Assembly: GCA_949361645.1 (NCBI GenBank)
Contig: OX442415.1
Span: forward strand, 29,244,562-29,308,561
Origin: Spongilla lacustris
Taxonomy: Eukaryota > Porifera > Demospongiae > Spongillida > Spongillidae
Direction of reading: 5' to 3'
Length of the DNA stretch: 64,000 nucleotides
The notes under the pieces were generated by a model, which saw only the letters and a list, made by a program, of their open reading frames with translations, was not told the DNA's origin and ran no database searches. Below, piece by piece: positions 31,111-43,635 of the stretch (positions are counted from its first letter, which is position 1; every line of letters starts with the position of its first letter). Both the position numbers and the translations under genes were made by a program.

Positions 31111-32550
31111 GAATCCAGTCCACAGGCAGACTTCCAGGTCTTTAACCTGCATCTCATATCCTCGTGGGATTGATCTTCGATATTGTCGTCTTCGTACCGT
31201 TCGAAATCGTCCGCGGAAGTACCGAACCAAAAGCGAAGAGCAGGCCTACAGCAGATTATCTCTGCCTACAGTAAATAGCGGTTAATAAGTTATTTTGCAC
31301 GTTAAGTTGTTGTGTACATTATAGTGGTGGGTGGGGTCGTGGTTATAGACATCAATTTGCAATACATATTATCATTAACTACTTGTACTTACAGAACAGC
31401 TCGGTCTGGGCACGGCCAACTGACGAAAGAGTAGCACGTGATATTATGCGTTTTGGATTTGGGGTGTATCTCACTAACCATTCAAGGGAAGCGCGATTTG
31501 AAGGCCCTAAGCTCTGAAAAAATGATGAAAAATAAGTGCATTGATTACTCTCATATAATCCGGTGGCACCGAAGGAAAATATCATTTGGTTGGGATAATA
31601 TTGATGACTGAATAAGTAAATGAGATAAAATGAATGGACATTGGAAACCTTGCATAATTAATGTGGAAGTGCGGATATAGGTACCTACGGTGCGTTAAAG
31701 TACTCAAAATATGCTAAATAGTCCCCACATAGCAAATCCGAGAGCACCTAGTCAATATAATTTTTATTTCTGCAGTTAGCTGCAGTTTTCTGAATGCGTC
31801 CATACATTTTCTATAGACATTGAATTACGCAATGACCGAATACCGCGTAATCCTTTTGACCGCCAATTTCTCGATATGACTTACAAAATAAATGCTTTCA
31901 GCAGGCAATTGTAGAACGCATGGTTTACACAGAGATTGTTTACTCAGCAATTGTTAATCGTCAGTTACGTTAGTAACTCTCATATAGGATTTGACCCCGA
32001 TTGTGAATGTCATTAAAAAAACGCGACCCGCTTCTAACGGGACTTCTGACGATCGGATCGCTTAGATTTTTCTCGTTATCGAAGAAGACGTTAAAAAAAT
32101 GAATTTTAGCGTTTTTTTGACGTCACAAAATCGCTTGGTTGCGAAGAACAAAACACTTGTCTAAACTCGTACCCAGTCTCACGTATTGTCGTCGGCGGTC
32201 GGCCACTTTTGTGTTGAAAACGCATAACTCGGGATAGGAACACTTCTAAGGAATTAAAACCACACCAATCGCTTTAGAATTGGTCGCCATACTCGCTTCC
32301 GTGGTCAAATAGTCTCGAAGCTACAATGTATATATTAATGGTTGTATACCAACTAGTCCTGAGGACTCTCGCTCTCGACGATTTGCACATACTAGAGTCT
32401 ACAAACAACAGTACTAATAACTACAGTATTATACATGTAGAGCTATAATGTTACAGTCTGGACACAAGTATCTGTTAATCACTAATTACTGTTAATTTTA
32501 ACATAGGACATATATTATCTCTGGTTTGACGTTGGTGAAGTTGCTCTTGT
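31111..32550. other. No recognised gene; contains a duplicated 75-bp block
   Basis: The 31884-31957 block (TTACAAAATAAATGCTTTCA and following) is present at 46107-46175. Otherwise no coding region is supported; a 68-codon open frame at 31379-31585 (-) has no known motif. Confidence 0.45.
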
Positions 32551-32553
32551 CAA

Positions 32554-32697
32554 AAACAAATGCCCTTCAAACTAGAGATGACGTTTTGCATCCAGCTAGA
32601 GCACTGTACAAAGCAGAGCCTGAAAAGAAACGGACCATTCGACGTGCAAAGTATCGAGCAGAGCCAGAAAAGGTCCAACGGACTGCTAAAAGACAAT
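32554..32697 (+). pseudogene. Fragment with YKAEPEKK-type repeats
   Basis: An open stretch ending in TGA at 32695-32697 codes ARALYKAEPEKKRTIRRAKY and then RAEPEKVQRTAKRQ. Two 13-15 residue repeats of the type (Y)xAEPEKxxR are clear. Charged repeats of this kind are common at the start of transposon-linked proteins in sponges and cnidarians; that link is from memory, not shown here. No start codon or conserved domain is visible, so I treat it as a fragment. Confidence 0.4.
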
Positions 32698-34183
32698 GAC
32701 ATAAGGCTGTACTCGATGGACAAGAATTAAGATTAAGGCTCAACACAATAAAGTCACCCATAGGTATGTAGTACGTAGCTACCTGCTCCTAACTACGCCG
32801 TGTGATGGCACTGATGGGTACCCCGACTGATCGGTACTGGTTTATGTGAGGTAGACTGAGATCAGATGTGATAGCTGATATGTCAGATGTCTCATTGTCT
32901 GTATAAATGCATAGCTTCATTAATATTATAACCGTAGCTACACGTACTTGTGAACCCTACACACATCGGTGTGCTATGAATGTCATGATTATGAACATAA
33001 CAGGTATTTGATAAAATGCGATATGCATGCACTACCATTATACATGTAGCAAATACTTTTAGTTTTAGTATTTTTCGAGTATTTTTAAAAATATACTGTC
33101 AATCACATGTAAAAATGCTGACCAGTGAAGAGGTGGGTTGGATAGTTTACACAAGCTGGCTTCTTTGATTTCTGATCTGTTTACACTGCATGCAGATATA
33201 GTGGTACACATGCACAACACAGTCACTACCAGACAGGGCTCAGTCATTCTAATAGGCACCAGTCATTCTAACAGGGGTGCAGTCATTCTAACAGGGGCAC
33301 AGTCACTCCAACAGGAGCAGTTATTCCATTAGTGATAGTCTATCCAATGCACAGTCACTACAACAGGGGCACTTATGCAAGGAACTGAAAGTACTTGTTG
33401 AGTGAAGTTAAATGAAAACTACATAGTGATCGATTAAGGGGCATATCAAGCATTCACCACCAATGTCAAGCATAGCCTGTTCAAGCTGTTGATTATGGAA
33501 GCCATTATATCAATAACAGGCACATACATTTTCCATGGCAAGCCTACATTTGCATCCTCAGGATACACAAAGTTGAGATTTTAAAAAGACCAATTAAATT
33601 TGCAGAACACTCAATTGCTGTAGAGGTGCTGGCCACAATAAAGAAATTCCCTCAATGTATATCATCAGGAAAGCAGACTTGCATGGGTATAGAAAAATGA
33701 GAAACGTTTTTCTTGTAAGCTTTTCAATACCTACAGCATTGTTTATGGATGTACCATACTATTGCGATCTTGGATTTGAATATGTGGCCACAGAGTTAGG
33801 GCATGTAGAGAGTTACAATGCAGTAACCAGTGTTTCTTATTTCACACCAGGCTATTAGTCCTTGAGCATGCAGCACTAAAAGTAAAGAACGTCAGGGAGT
33901 GGGGAAACAAACTTGAGATTAAATATGGTCTCTTCCCCTTGATTATTAATAAGTGTATCCACAGACATCCAATCTATCATCAAGAATAGCTTCTAGTTTT
34001 AATTATCAGTGTCCTGCCCCAAAGCATTGCAGCAGCAGATATCACAGTGCCATTTTGTTGCATAGCTGTGGGTATAGATTAAAATGACTAAATGTCTGTT
34101 GCAACACGATATTGAATACTTACGTGTTGATTGTATCTATCCTAACTTGAAAGCATCCAGTTATGAATAAAAAGCAATGAAAT
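32698..34183. other. No recognised gene; short CAGTCATT repeats
   Basis: About 33235-33330 holds short repeats of CAGTCATTCTAACAGGGG. A 67-codon frame at 33655-33858 (+) resembles nothing I recognise. Confidence 0.4.
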
Positions 34184-34443
34184 AAACATTCTCTATGAGA
34201 AAGTTGGTGGTATATAGGATTTGAATGCAATAGTGGTGTAAAAAGAAACAACGGTTTAATAATAAGGAAAAACCAAATTGTCCTATATTTTGCACATGAC
34301 TAATTTAACAAACCCATCCTACTATGTGTGCTAAATATAGGACTATTTCGTTTTTCCTTATTATTAGACCCTTGTTTCCTTCCTTTTTACACCACTATTG
34401 CATTCAAATCCTATATACCACCAAATTTCTCATAGAGAATGTT
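34184..34443. mobile_element. Foldback MITE with about 105-bp arms
   Basis: The left arm, starting AAACATTCTCTATGAGAAAG, and the right arm, ending CATAGAGAATGTTT, pair over about 105 bases with few mismatches around a short centre near 34290-34330. No coding capacity. The hairpin at 43721-43888 is preceded by a similar TTCTCTATCGAGAAAGT and may be a relative. Confidence 0.85.
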
Positions 34444-34457
34444 TTTTATTTACTTGT

Positions 34458-36788
34458 TGTAATTTAAAAGGTGTAGAAATCCATAATATCTCCCTGCAAG
34501 GGAATGTCTGGCTCATTTGAGTAAGTTATGCCTGCAGCACCACTTCAAACAACAAATTGGTGGTGCATCACCTTAAAATTGGCAACCTTATTTTCAACTG
34601 TGATATTGATCTAGAGTACTGATCATACAAAACACAAACTCAAAGGAATATAAGAAATGTGGCAATTATTGAATTATTAATATATTGCTGTATTTCACTA
34701 AGCCATATTCCAAAGGTCAACTGACATGATAAGATGTGCATTTAAAACTTGTTTTACAACATGTATATATTTTGTACAGAATGTGACGTATTTTTATACT
34801 CAAATCGCAATCTTTTTATGCAAATACAAAAAATTGCCGGGCCCTCCTCTTACAGGGTAGATGCTCACTCCAAGACAGGGGGATATTTACTCTCTAGAAT
34901 TTCATGTAGTTCACACGGATGTGAACAGATGTTAACTGTACCATGTGCAGGTGCAGTTCAGAATAGACCTCTGTGAAGTGGAATGACCATGCCTCAGTAT
35001 AAATGCTCTACTGAAAATATTCAGCACCTGCTCAAATAACTCTTCTATCCATGCCATATGGTGCTCTGCATGTGCAGCAATGTGGTTTCGAATAAAACAA
35101 TTGCACTTGTAGTTTTGGTGTTATAAAACATGATTTGGAAAGTATACATGTGCATAAAACATGGCAGAGGTAAACAGAAATCCATGCCTCAAACACAGCC
35201 CTTTAAATTGTGTGCAAGTGAGATTGTTTAGAGGAAAGTCTGTCTAATATTAATGTTCTACACCTAGTAATCAATTGGGTTCTCAGGGACTACCCTGAGT
35301 TTGTGGACGTGCTCTTCGATGGATGATGAATGGGAGCCACATCAAATTGTCACTTAGTAACACATTGTACACTCGCTCACTCAGGATAAATCGCAGCCCT
35401 CATCGTCTAGACATTGACAGTTCTGCTGACTGCTCTCCCATGACAAAATGAGCTTGTAGAATAGTGGATAAAGACATGAGAAGGCAGAGAAGGCTATTAT
35501 ATAAGTTCAATCTTAGTATAAATAGTGAAAACGACAAAGAATCATGTATATGATAACACAAGAGTAAGGGGAAGACCCTGGAGTGCCCCGATAGATGGCC
35601 CTTCTAGGGATACCCAAGCAAGCTTTGCTTTGATAAGGTGTGGCCAGTGGTGTCCATCCATTGGTCTGGCTCCACCCAGCAGCCAATCCCACCAGGGTGT
35701 GTGTGGGTACTATGGCATGATGAGTTTCCAATGGTATGGAATGGAGGTTGGACTTGTCTAATGTAACATTGCGTATGACACAAGTACACTTCACTAACCC
35801 ACCCTTTCTCAATAATTGATAGGAGATGACAGCGATCATCTCCCATAGGAGATTTAGTACTAAAAATGAAAGAGGGTGAGGGTGTGGCAGGGCCAGAGTG
35901 GACAACCCTCCTAATATAATGACTAATGTGTCATCATCCCTGCATGGGATGATTTCCCATTTGCTCAGCTTTCCTTGAGGAAATTGGGTTCCTTTAGCAG
36001 TGAAGTTTTAGGGGACTCCTCACTTTTCAGTGATTATAAGGGTACTAAGGTGCTGAATGGCTGCAGTACATAGCTAAATGCTACAATGTGGCTTGGGCTA
36101 AGTCCTCTTCCTATTTGAAAGCTGCTCTTACCGGCCCAACCTTGCCATTTGCGTTTCAGGAAAGGGCCAGGTACATGACAGCTGTCTGCAGGATACAGGA
36201 CTTCTTGCTCAAGGTGGCTGAGCTCCATGTACCTATAGTAGATTTGTACCCAACATGAGATTCTTCATTAGGGAACCATATGTTACAAAGAATCGAATCA
36301 GGTATGTTATCAGTCCCTCCAGGCCATTTGCCTCATCATCATCACCAGGTAATGAGAGTGTGAAGGATCTGGAGGACCTGAACAGCAGGTGCATACCTCT
36401 CAACAGTTGCCATGGAGAGTTTATTTATATTAACTTGTTTTACTCCTATAGTAGGATGTTCTCAATGGTTTGCTGTGCCCAAGTGGACAGGTTCTTCAAT
36501 TTCGCTACATGAAGAACCACGGCTTAATGTCTATTGTCCTGAATGTCCACCTGGGGGTACAATGGCACACCCGAATGGACAGCAGAAAATGTTTTTGCCT
36601 TTCACCGAGGTGTAGGAACATATTTAAAAAGTGGGGAGGGAGGGGGGGGGGGGGGCTGAAGTTATTTTAATACTTTAAGTGGGCGTGGTGGCGTAGTGTG
36701 GTTGTTGGGCACTCGGGGGGGGGTTGTACCTCTCACATGGGGGGCGGATGTTAAATCGAGGCCCATTCGTTAACTCTGGTGCATTTTG

Positions 36789-36821
<33 letters not shown>

Positions 36822-37288
36822 ATAGGAGAACAAAATCAAAGACTATAAACATGAAAATAAGTACAAATTCAACGTGGTAAAAAGAAAATAAAGGCAATAA
36901 TAAGAAATATAACAGCAAGGAAATAAAAAAATAACAATGTGCACAACAAAATAGGAAGTACAGTTTGTAAGTGGTAGGTCACAGTTTTCAAGTTCAGTTA
37001 AACAGATACCCCCTTCCCCTCATCCCTGCATCTGCAAAATTCAGCTAGAACAATAGACATTAAGATTGATGTAGCAATGCATATATATGATACTTACAGT
37101 GTTTCTGATGCAGCTACCTTGCAAACTGGTCAGATGTCATGCCATATCTTACAGCCACAAACACCTTAGTGAGGGAGATTAGTTGTTTTAGCACTCATAT
37201 GCACCATCATGCAGCTCAGATTACGTCACACAATCACACACATACACACAGTCACACAACACACAGCTGCACAATCACATTTCAAGTT
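34458..37288 (+). repeat. 2.8-kb segmental duplication, copy 1
   Basis: From AATTTAAAAGGTGTAG to CACAATCACATTTCAAGTT this segment is repeated directly at 46185-48938 with high identity, small indels and different homopolymer lengths. No gene is recognised in either copy. Open frames such as 36255-36512 occur in both but have no known domain. Confidence 0.92.
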
Positions 37289-37369
37289 TAAAATCTCTAA
37301 AGGTATGACCACAAAAGACAAACACCTCAGCGTTGGTTGCGCACTTATAAGGAATCACACACAGCACAT

Positions 37370-37475
37370 ACATGTATCATACACAAATACACAGCACATA
37401 TCTCACAAACACACAGCATATATCTCACAAACACACAGCACATATCTCACAAACACACAGCACATACAAACACAC
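37370..37475 (+). repeat. Tandem repeat ACACAGCACATATCTCACAA
   Basis: About four units of 22-25 bases with the core CACACAGCACATATCTCACA, directly after the duplicated segment. Not present in the other copy, where the sequence diverges before this point. Confidence 0.85.
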
Positions 37476-37840
37476 AAAGCACATATACGTATTAACAGGC
37501 ACATGTTTTGTAATGTTTGAGAATGGTGTGATCACAACTTACTATATACACAAACACGTAAACATGCAACACAGATCCATGCATATGCTTAGTCTGTTCC
37601 CCAGCCTGATATGGACTAGCATATGCTATCAAATTGAGGAGGTATGTGACATGTACCTGCATGTGTCGCCCAAATGTGGGGCAACTTTTAATGATGGTCT
37701 GTACATCATTTGAAGCAATTGCCATGCACATTGACCTGTACCCAAGGAAACAGCTGGACATTTGTAGCTCATTCAAATCCGGACGCCCCTGTATATGAAT
37801 AGAATGACGTAATGCATACTGTAATCTATTCAGCTTTCTT

Positions 37841-39370
37841 CACTGTGCAAAAAGTTTGTTATACGATAGTGTATATTCGTATATTTGAGGAATGCGCAAA
37901 ATATAACCTGTGTAGTATATTTGAAGTGCACGACCGCGTATATTTGAGAATACGCAAGTGTCAAATACGTCACCGTTTATATAAGCACACCTTCAAAATA
38001 TACGATAGTGTATTCTTAAGAGTATATTTGAATATACTGTAGTGAGTTATACTACTGCGTATATTTCATTCCATAAAATCCCACTGTTTATATAAGTATA
38101 CCACAGAATTGATTCATGAGTGGTCAGACCCGTACCCGGACCCACGTGAGGTAAGAAGGTGTGTAGGCATCGAAGCTGCTGGACGTCAAAGGTTAGCTAT
38201 ATACATGTATGTCTGCTTGGTGTACCCGTATATACGGCGGTAAATTTTGTGAGCGGTAGGCCGGGCTCATGGTGCATGGCTATGGCCTATGCTAACTCGC
38301 CAGTTGAGTTTGGTCATGATCACATCGGATCCCAGTAAATGCTACAATGGAAGCAGTAGAATGCTTACACAGTAGACCTCTATTGGACCCCTGTACAAAT
38401 GTTTGTGTAGTACGATACAAAAGTGCTCCAATTAGAAATGTGGTTAACTAACCGTGCATGTGATTTGTAGATTTTAGGCGGGCTGTTTCATGGTCGTGTT
38501 GCTTTGGTATGAACAGACAGAAGGACTGTAAGAATCGCGCTGAGATCAGGGTTTTGATCGTTAAATGGCAATAGTTTGTCTTTCCAGAGTGTACAAGTTA
38601 CCGGTATTATGTGTTGCAGTTGCTAAAGAATGAATTCACCTTTCTCTATTTGCACTAGGTTGGCAAGTGTCCTAAGTGTTCCCGTTCGGTTGAACAACCG
38701 AAATGATAGAACAGCAGGCACAATGGAACGCGATATAAAAAGGTATAGGCCTATTCATTTGTTGTGTTTTGCTAAGGTTTTTTTTTTAATTTGCAGACTC
38801 CGACCGGACGGGACGGTAAGTGTTAACCCGCACTGTTCCATTGTTTTAAGTCAAACATCGGAGATAGGAGACAAGAAAGGTAAGCATATCACTTACCCGA
38901 TAATGTATCTGTTGCTTTATATATAGAATCGTGTATAAACAGAACGAGGATATGATATGTGGTGAGTGAAATATATTTTTTTTACGATCTGAATTTATTG
39001 TTCGTATTCTGTACAGGTGCCTTGGATCGAATATATGCAGATTGCCGCCTCGGACTGTTAGTTTGTTGTTTTGTTGTACATGTGCAAAATGATTAAAATT
39101 TTAAATTGACTAAACTGGATCGGGAACGAGGGGTGGGAGTGGTTGGAGGATAATATACGGAATATGAAGCACTTAGTATACGGTGACCGACAACGTAGCC
39201 ACAAAGTGAATTCAACGGTTTGCTAAGCAACCACAAATGTCGCGTGATCGGTTATATTTGAATATACGCACCTGCGTATATGGTTCTATACGCTGGTGTG
39301 TATATTTAAGGTGTATATTCAAATATACGCTATAGAATACGCTATCGTATAACAAAGTTTTTGCACAGTG
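37841..39370. mobile_element. 1.53-kb non-autonomous DNA transposon, CACTG ends, 3-bp TSD
   Basis: The ends are CACTGTGCAAAAAGTTTGTT at 37841 and its inverse ending at 39370, matching over about 31 bases with one or two mismatches. CTT flanks both sides (37838-37840 and 39371-39373). AT-rich subterminal repeats with TATACGATAG and TATATTTGAATATAC occur in both ends in inverted and direct orientation. CACTR-type ends, a 3-bp target duplication and subterminal repeats fit the CACTA (CMC/EnSpm) group. No transposase is present. The interior has several acceptor- and donor-like sites. Confidence 0.8.
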
Positions 39371-39373
39371 CTT

Positions 39374-40200
39374 GGATCTGCATTCTGCCAGCTTGCACAT
39401 CGATCGAGCCAAAATGGGTCTATGTCGATCTAAGGACGGCTAAGAGCCTCCTAAAAAATATAGTAACGAAATTTCATTTTGCATGCGTGGTTAGTAAGCA
39501 TTTATGGAATGGTGCATTAGAGGCAGGCTTGACCTACAAACCTTAGACAAAGCCCCATGCTATATGCTTACCCATGCCCTATATCTAAGCAGGGATGGGG
39601 ACATTAAATCATGTTATCTAAGCAGGAATGAGGTTGAAGGCCTCTTCAGGACAACATTAAATCGTGTTATCTAAGCAGGGATGGGGTTTAAGGCCTCTTC
39701 ATGACAACATCAAATCATGTTTACTCCCTAAATAATAAAGAGCACGGCAAAAACTAGTATGTGATCAAGTGAGTCCAACATATTGATGAAGACTGATGCA
39801 TGTCTAGAAATTGTTATTTTTGGCCACAGCTTTCATGTACGTGTAAACAAATTAGTATAGTCTCGCCGCTGAGCCCACCCTCTCAATGTTGTCAATGTAT
39901 AACCACTTGTGTAACATGTATTGCAACTTCAATTGTAATCCATACATACTGGATACACCACACATGGAAATAACATTGCACAACGTCACAATGCTTTCGT
40001 TGGCTGATAGATAAGAAGACCAGGATCCACTGATTGCCTGTAGTCAACACCTATCATATCAACGGATATATACAAAATCATTCATGCACTATACACATCA
40101 AGATTATTTCATCTAGATATTGATTTTGCCGTTTCAAACGCAGCTGAACGAGTTTTTGTTTAGCCATATGTTCACCTTTTAAAATCACGTATACGGTGCA
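39374..40200. other. No recognised gene
   Basis: Contains two or three copies of a short phrase around ATCTAAGCAGGGATGGGG (39588-39690). No coding region supported. Confidence 0.4.
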
Positions 40201-40394
40201 TGCGGAATACTCAAGCACATGCACGCACGCGCGCATGGCTATACCGCACACAAACTAACCCAACAGTTACCCGGTGTACGAGGCGTAAATAGGCAAGTAT
40301 AACGAGAATGCTTTTATGCTGCCTCCAGTTCTTGATTATGAGCCTTGTGCGTGCGGAATACTCAAGCACATGCACGCACGCGCGCACGCATGGC
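40201..40394 (+). repeat. 105-bp repeat flanked by direct repeats
   Basis: A block of about 105 bases (from ACCGCACACAAACTAACC to TTGATTATGAGCC) recurs at 42909-43016. Here it lies between two direct copies of a 35-40-bp sequence containing AATACTCAAGCACATGCACG (about 40206 and 40357); the second location lacks these flanks. Confidence 0.8.
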
Positions 40395-41908
40395 TCAGTC
40401 ACGGCTGTTTGCTCTCATTGAAATCGTGGAAATTAAGCCCTACGCCCAGAAATTTTGAAATGAACGTAAGTCCCCATGGCAACACCCGGACAACCGATGA
40501 CCTGTGGAATTTGCTGTACAACAAAGGACACGAAGAGAATAAACACATCAATACTCTAAAATGATTTGGCACATCTCTGAACTTTGTAGAACAGTTTAAA
40601 TCACGTGATTTTAGTGTGTTACTGCGTACCTGTTGCCACCCGAATGCACCCACCTCGGATCGGATATTGGGGACATACCGAAAACAAATCGTTAGCTTCA
40701 GTCTTTGGAACGTTGAATTGCTGAAATAGACCTTTCGTGGTAAGCTGCACAGATTGTGCTACCAATTTATGCCTAGAGCTAAGCTTAACGCATTTTCTGA
40801 AGTGGTTTTTAAGCTATGGCAAATCGGCCATTTTGATCGAATTTGTTATGGTAGCGTGTGTTCTTACTTAGATGTGTGGACGTGTAAAAACGATTCTATT
40901 GTAGTCTAGCAGTAGGTATCATCAAGTGACTACTTCTGCCTCTTGGGAAAGGTTATAGCTGCTACCATGTCAGGAGCTATATATGCAGACTAAATGTTCA
41001 TGAGTACACCTCAGCCTTTCTACTGGTACCATGTCTGGTATTGCAGTGTATAGTTGGACATTGCACATGTTAGCAGCCTGAGGAAAGGGTTAGGACCCCA
41101 CACTGTATAAGGCCACCCCCAACTGGAGAGGACTGCACTGCAGACAGAAGCATACTCTCCAGCTGGCCTAAAGCCATGCAGGATACTACTGTCTCTGCCT
41201 TCTGGTACCGGGGAGGAGGAGATCACAATGCAGCAGAGCAAATCAGTGGTGACAGATCAGTCCAAGCTAGTCAGGCAAGCCAGGTGTCACCCTTTCCCTC
41301 TTTTCACCCCTCTTCCCCCTTCCCTCCCCCCTTTTTAAAAACTTTCCTTTGTGTATATCAGTTAGATGCAACCCATTTACCCCTATGCCACCTGTATGTG
41401 TCCATTTGTTCCTGACTTTCATTCTTGAGACTTTGTATTGAGGTATATACATGTAGATCTGTCCTTGATCACACACACACACACACACACCACACACACA
41501 CACACACACATGGTTGTAAATATTTTCAGGTCACATATCAGAGGCGGCAAATTGGAGGCCGCAGAGATATCTAGCCATAATGTGCAGGAGTCACTGGCCG
41601 CCCACACCAGGCTCTTAAAGCTGCAGTCCTCACTGGTTGCTATACTGGTTTGTACCCCCACCCCCTCCCCCTGTTGTCTCTCACTCCATTATGCTGTTAT
41701 TTTAATAAGCTGGACCTTGCTCAAGGGGGTGCAGTCCACCAGAACATGCTTCCTTCTCCCTTGTCCAGCAGAATGTGCGGACTGGTGACACTGCCTCCTG
41801 GAACTGTAAATGCGGTAGTGTATGTGTGGGAGGAAGGGGTTGGGCCTGTGTGAGAGGAAGGACGTTGGATCTGACTCTGTATAGGAAAGGGGGTTGGGCC
41901 TGGGAGTT
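40395..41908. other. No recognised gene; CA microsatellite
   Basis: A (CA)n run lies at about 41471-41510. Open frames here are short and none shows a known domain. Confidence 0.4.
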
Positions 41909-42145
41909 AGGCCTGTGTGGAGAACGGCTTTAGGCCTGTGTGGAGAAGGGCTTTAGGCCTGTGTGGAGAAGGGCTTTAGACCTGTGAGAGAAGGGCTTTA
42001 GGCATGTGTGGAGAAGGGCTTTAGGCCTGTGTGGAGAAGGGCTTTAGGCTTGTGTGGCTTTAGGCCTGTGTGGAGAAGGGCTTTAGGCGTGTGTGAAGAA
42101 GGCTTTAGGCCTGTGCGGAGAATGGCTTTAGGCTTGTGTGGAGTA
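41909..42145 (+). repeat. 23-bp tandem repeat, about 10 units
   Basis: Units of GTGTGGAGAAGGGCTTTAGG plus CCT with variants (GAAGGCTTTAGG, GAATGGC). Confidence 0.9.
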
Positions 42146-42908
42146 GGGCGTTTTGCAAGGGCTCATGTGAAGTCACCTACCTTTCATTCCAGATCTCAAT
42201 GCATCTCCACTGAAAGGAAACAGCGCCACATTTGTAGTGAATTTTCTTCTGCATGACTAATACAAATTTGCAAGATGGACAGAAGTGTTCAGGAAGTCAA
42301 CTAGTCATCATTGTTGGCATCAATACCAAAAGAATTTTGCAGCATAGCTTTACAGTCATTTGGTCTTTACCTTTAACAACCTTTTGGCACCATCCTGCAG
42401 TGTAGTTGTACTTGTGTCACGTGATAATCTGTTAACAAACGCACGTATACATATAGTAAAACAACCGCAACGCGTGTTGTTTATTCATATAAAAAACAGA
42501 ACAATTTGGGGTCGACAGAAAATGCGTTAAGGATTAAGGACTGTGCTTTCTTGTTGCTCCATGTTTGATGGTGAAGGTGTAGGATGCCTACCTTAATCTG
42601 TCGTTCCCGAAGTCCGCTCGAACGAGTTTTGTAAGGCTACTTTCATTTTCGCTCCCGCGTGACCGTATATAAAGTTCTTGCGCAGTATTGTTACGTTTTA
42701 TTTGGTGAGTGCGTACCGAGTGTTTAGAAGAAAGAATGCGTAGGCATTTTTTTTAAATAGTTAGTATATGATGTATCTATATATTTAAGGGTACCGACAA
42801 CGTTGGAACATATACCTTCCTTAATGAGGTAGTGTCGATTACTGACGTGGTATTTACCGTAATGTTCTAATTACAAACCTAGTTTCCAGCCGCAAACAGC
42901 CGTGGGCT

Positions 42909-43016
42909 ATACCGCACACAAACTAACCCAACAGTTACCCGGTGTATGAGGCGTAAATAGGCAAGTATAACGAGAATGCTTTTATGCTGCCTCCAGTCCT
43001 TGATTATGAGCCCTGC
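42909..43016 (+). repeat. Second copy of the 105-bp block
   Basis: Matches 40241-40345 with a few substitutions; flanks are unrelated. Confidence 0.85.
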
Positions 43017-43270
43017 GGCGATTGTATAGTGTAACGAAGCATACAAGAGCTAAATAACGTACTTTCCACACGACGATCGGTGCGGTTCATGTCCTGTGCG
43101 GCTGACGAAGACGATTACACGTTTCTCAAGTTCTGTGGATGAATTGAAGCATTATAGCAAGCGGAGAAGCAGGATATTTAACTAGCTACAACAACGAAAA
43201 CAGTTATTATGGCAAGTAGATCACGTGAATGAACAGTGACGTAACGAAATCCTATGCCATCCCATAGTGT

Positions 43271-43398
43271 GCCTTGCGCTCTGCGCCTTGCACTCTGCGC
43301 CTTGCACTCTGAGCCTTGCGCTCTGAGCCTTGCGCTCTGAGCCTTGCGCTCTGAGCCTTGCGCTCTGAGCCTTGCGCTCTAAGCCTTGCGCTCTGAGC
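43271..43398 (+). repeat. 14-bp tandem repeat, about 9 units
   Basis: Units of GCCTTGCGCTCTGA with a few variants (GCACTCTGCGCCTT). Confidence 0.93.
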
Positions 43399-43635
43399 TT
43401 AACTTAAGAATTGTTTTGCGCTCAAGTGGCGACCTACCGGGCCATGCACCGTAAAGAGCAGTCTTTTGCATCGTTGATCGCGGACAAGCAGGAGCAGCCA
43501 TACAGCAAAACATTATTCTGGCTTCGTTGCAAATTGAGCTTCTCAGTGTGCCATTGGGGTTCCCGCTCATATAACACAGGCCACAACCTCTCTTTGAATC
43601 ATCCATTGACCTTGCAATTGCTGACAGCAAGGTCA

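Noticed and set aside
36255..36670. Overlapping short frames, repeated at 47906-48328
   Set aside because: Conserved only because the whole 2.8-kb segment is duplicated; they show no domain, and indels differ between copies.
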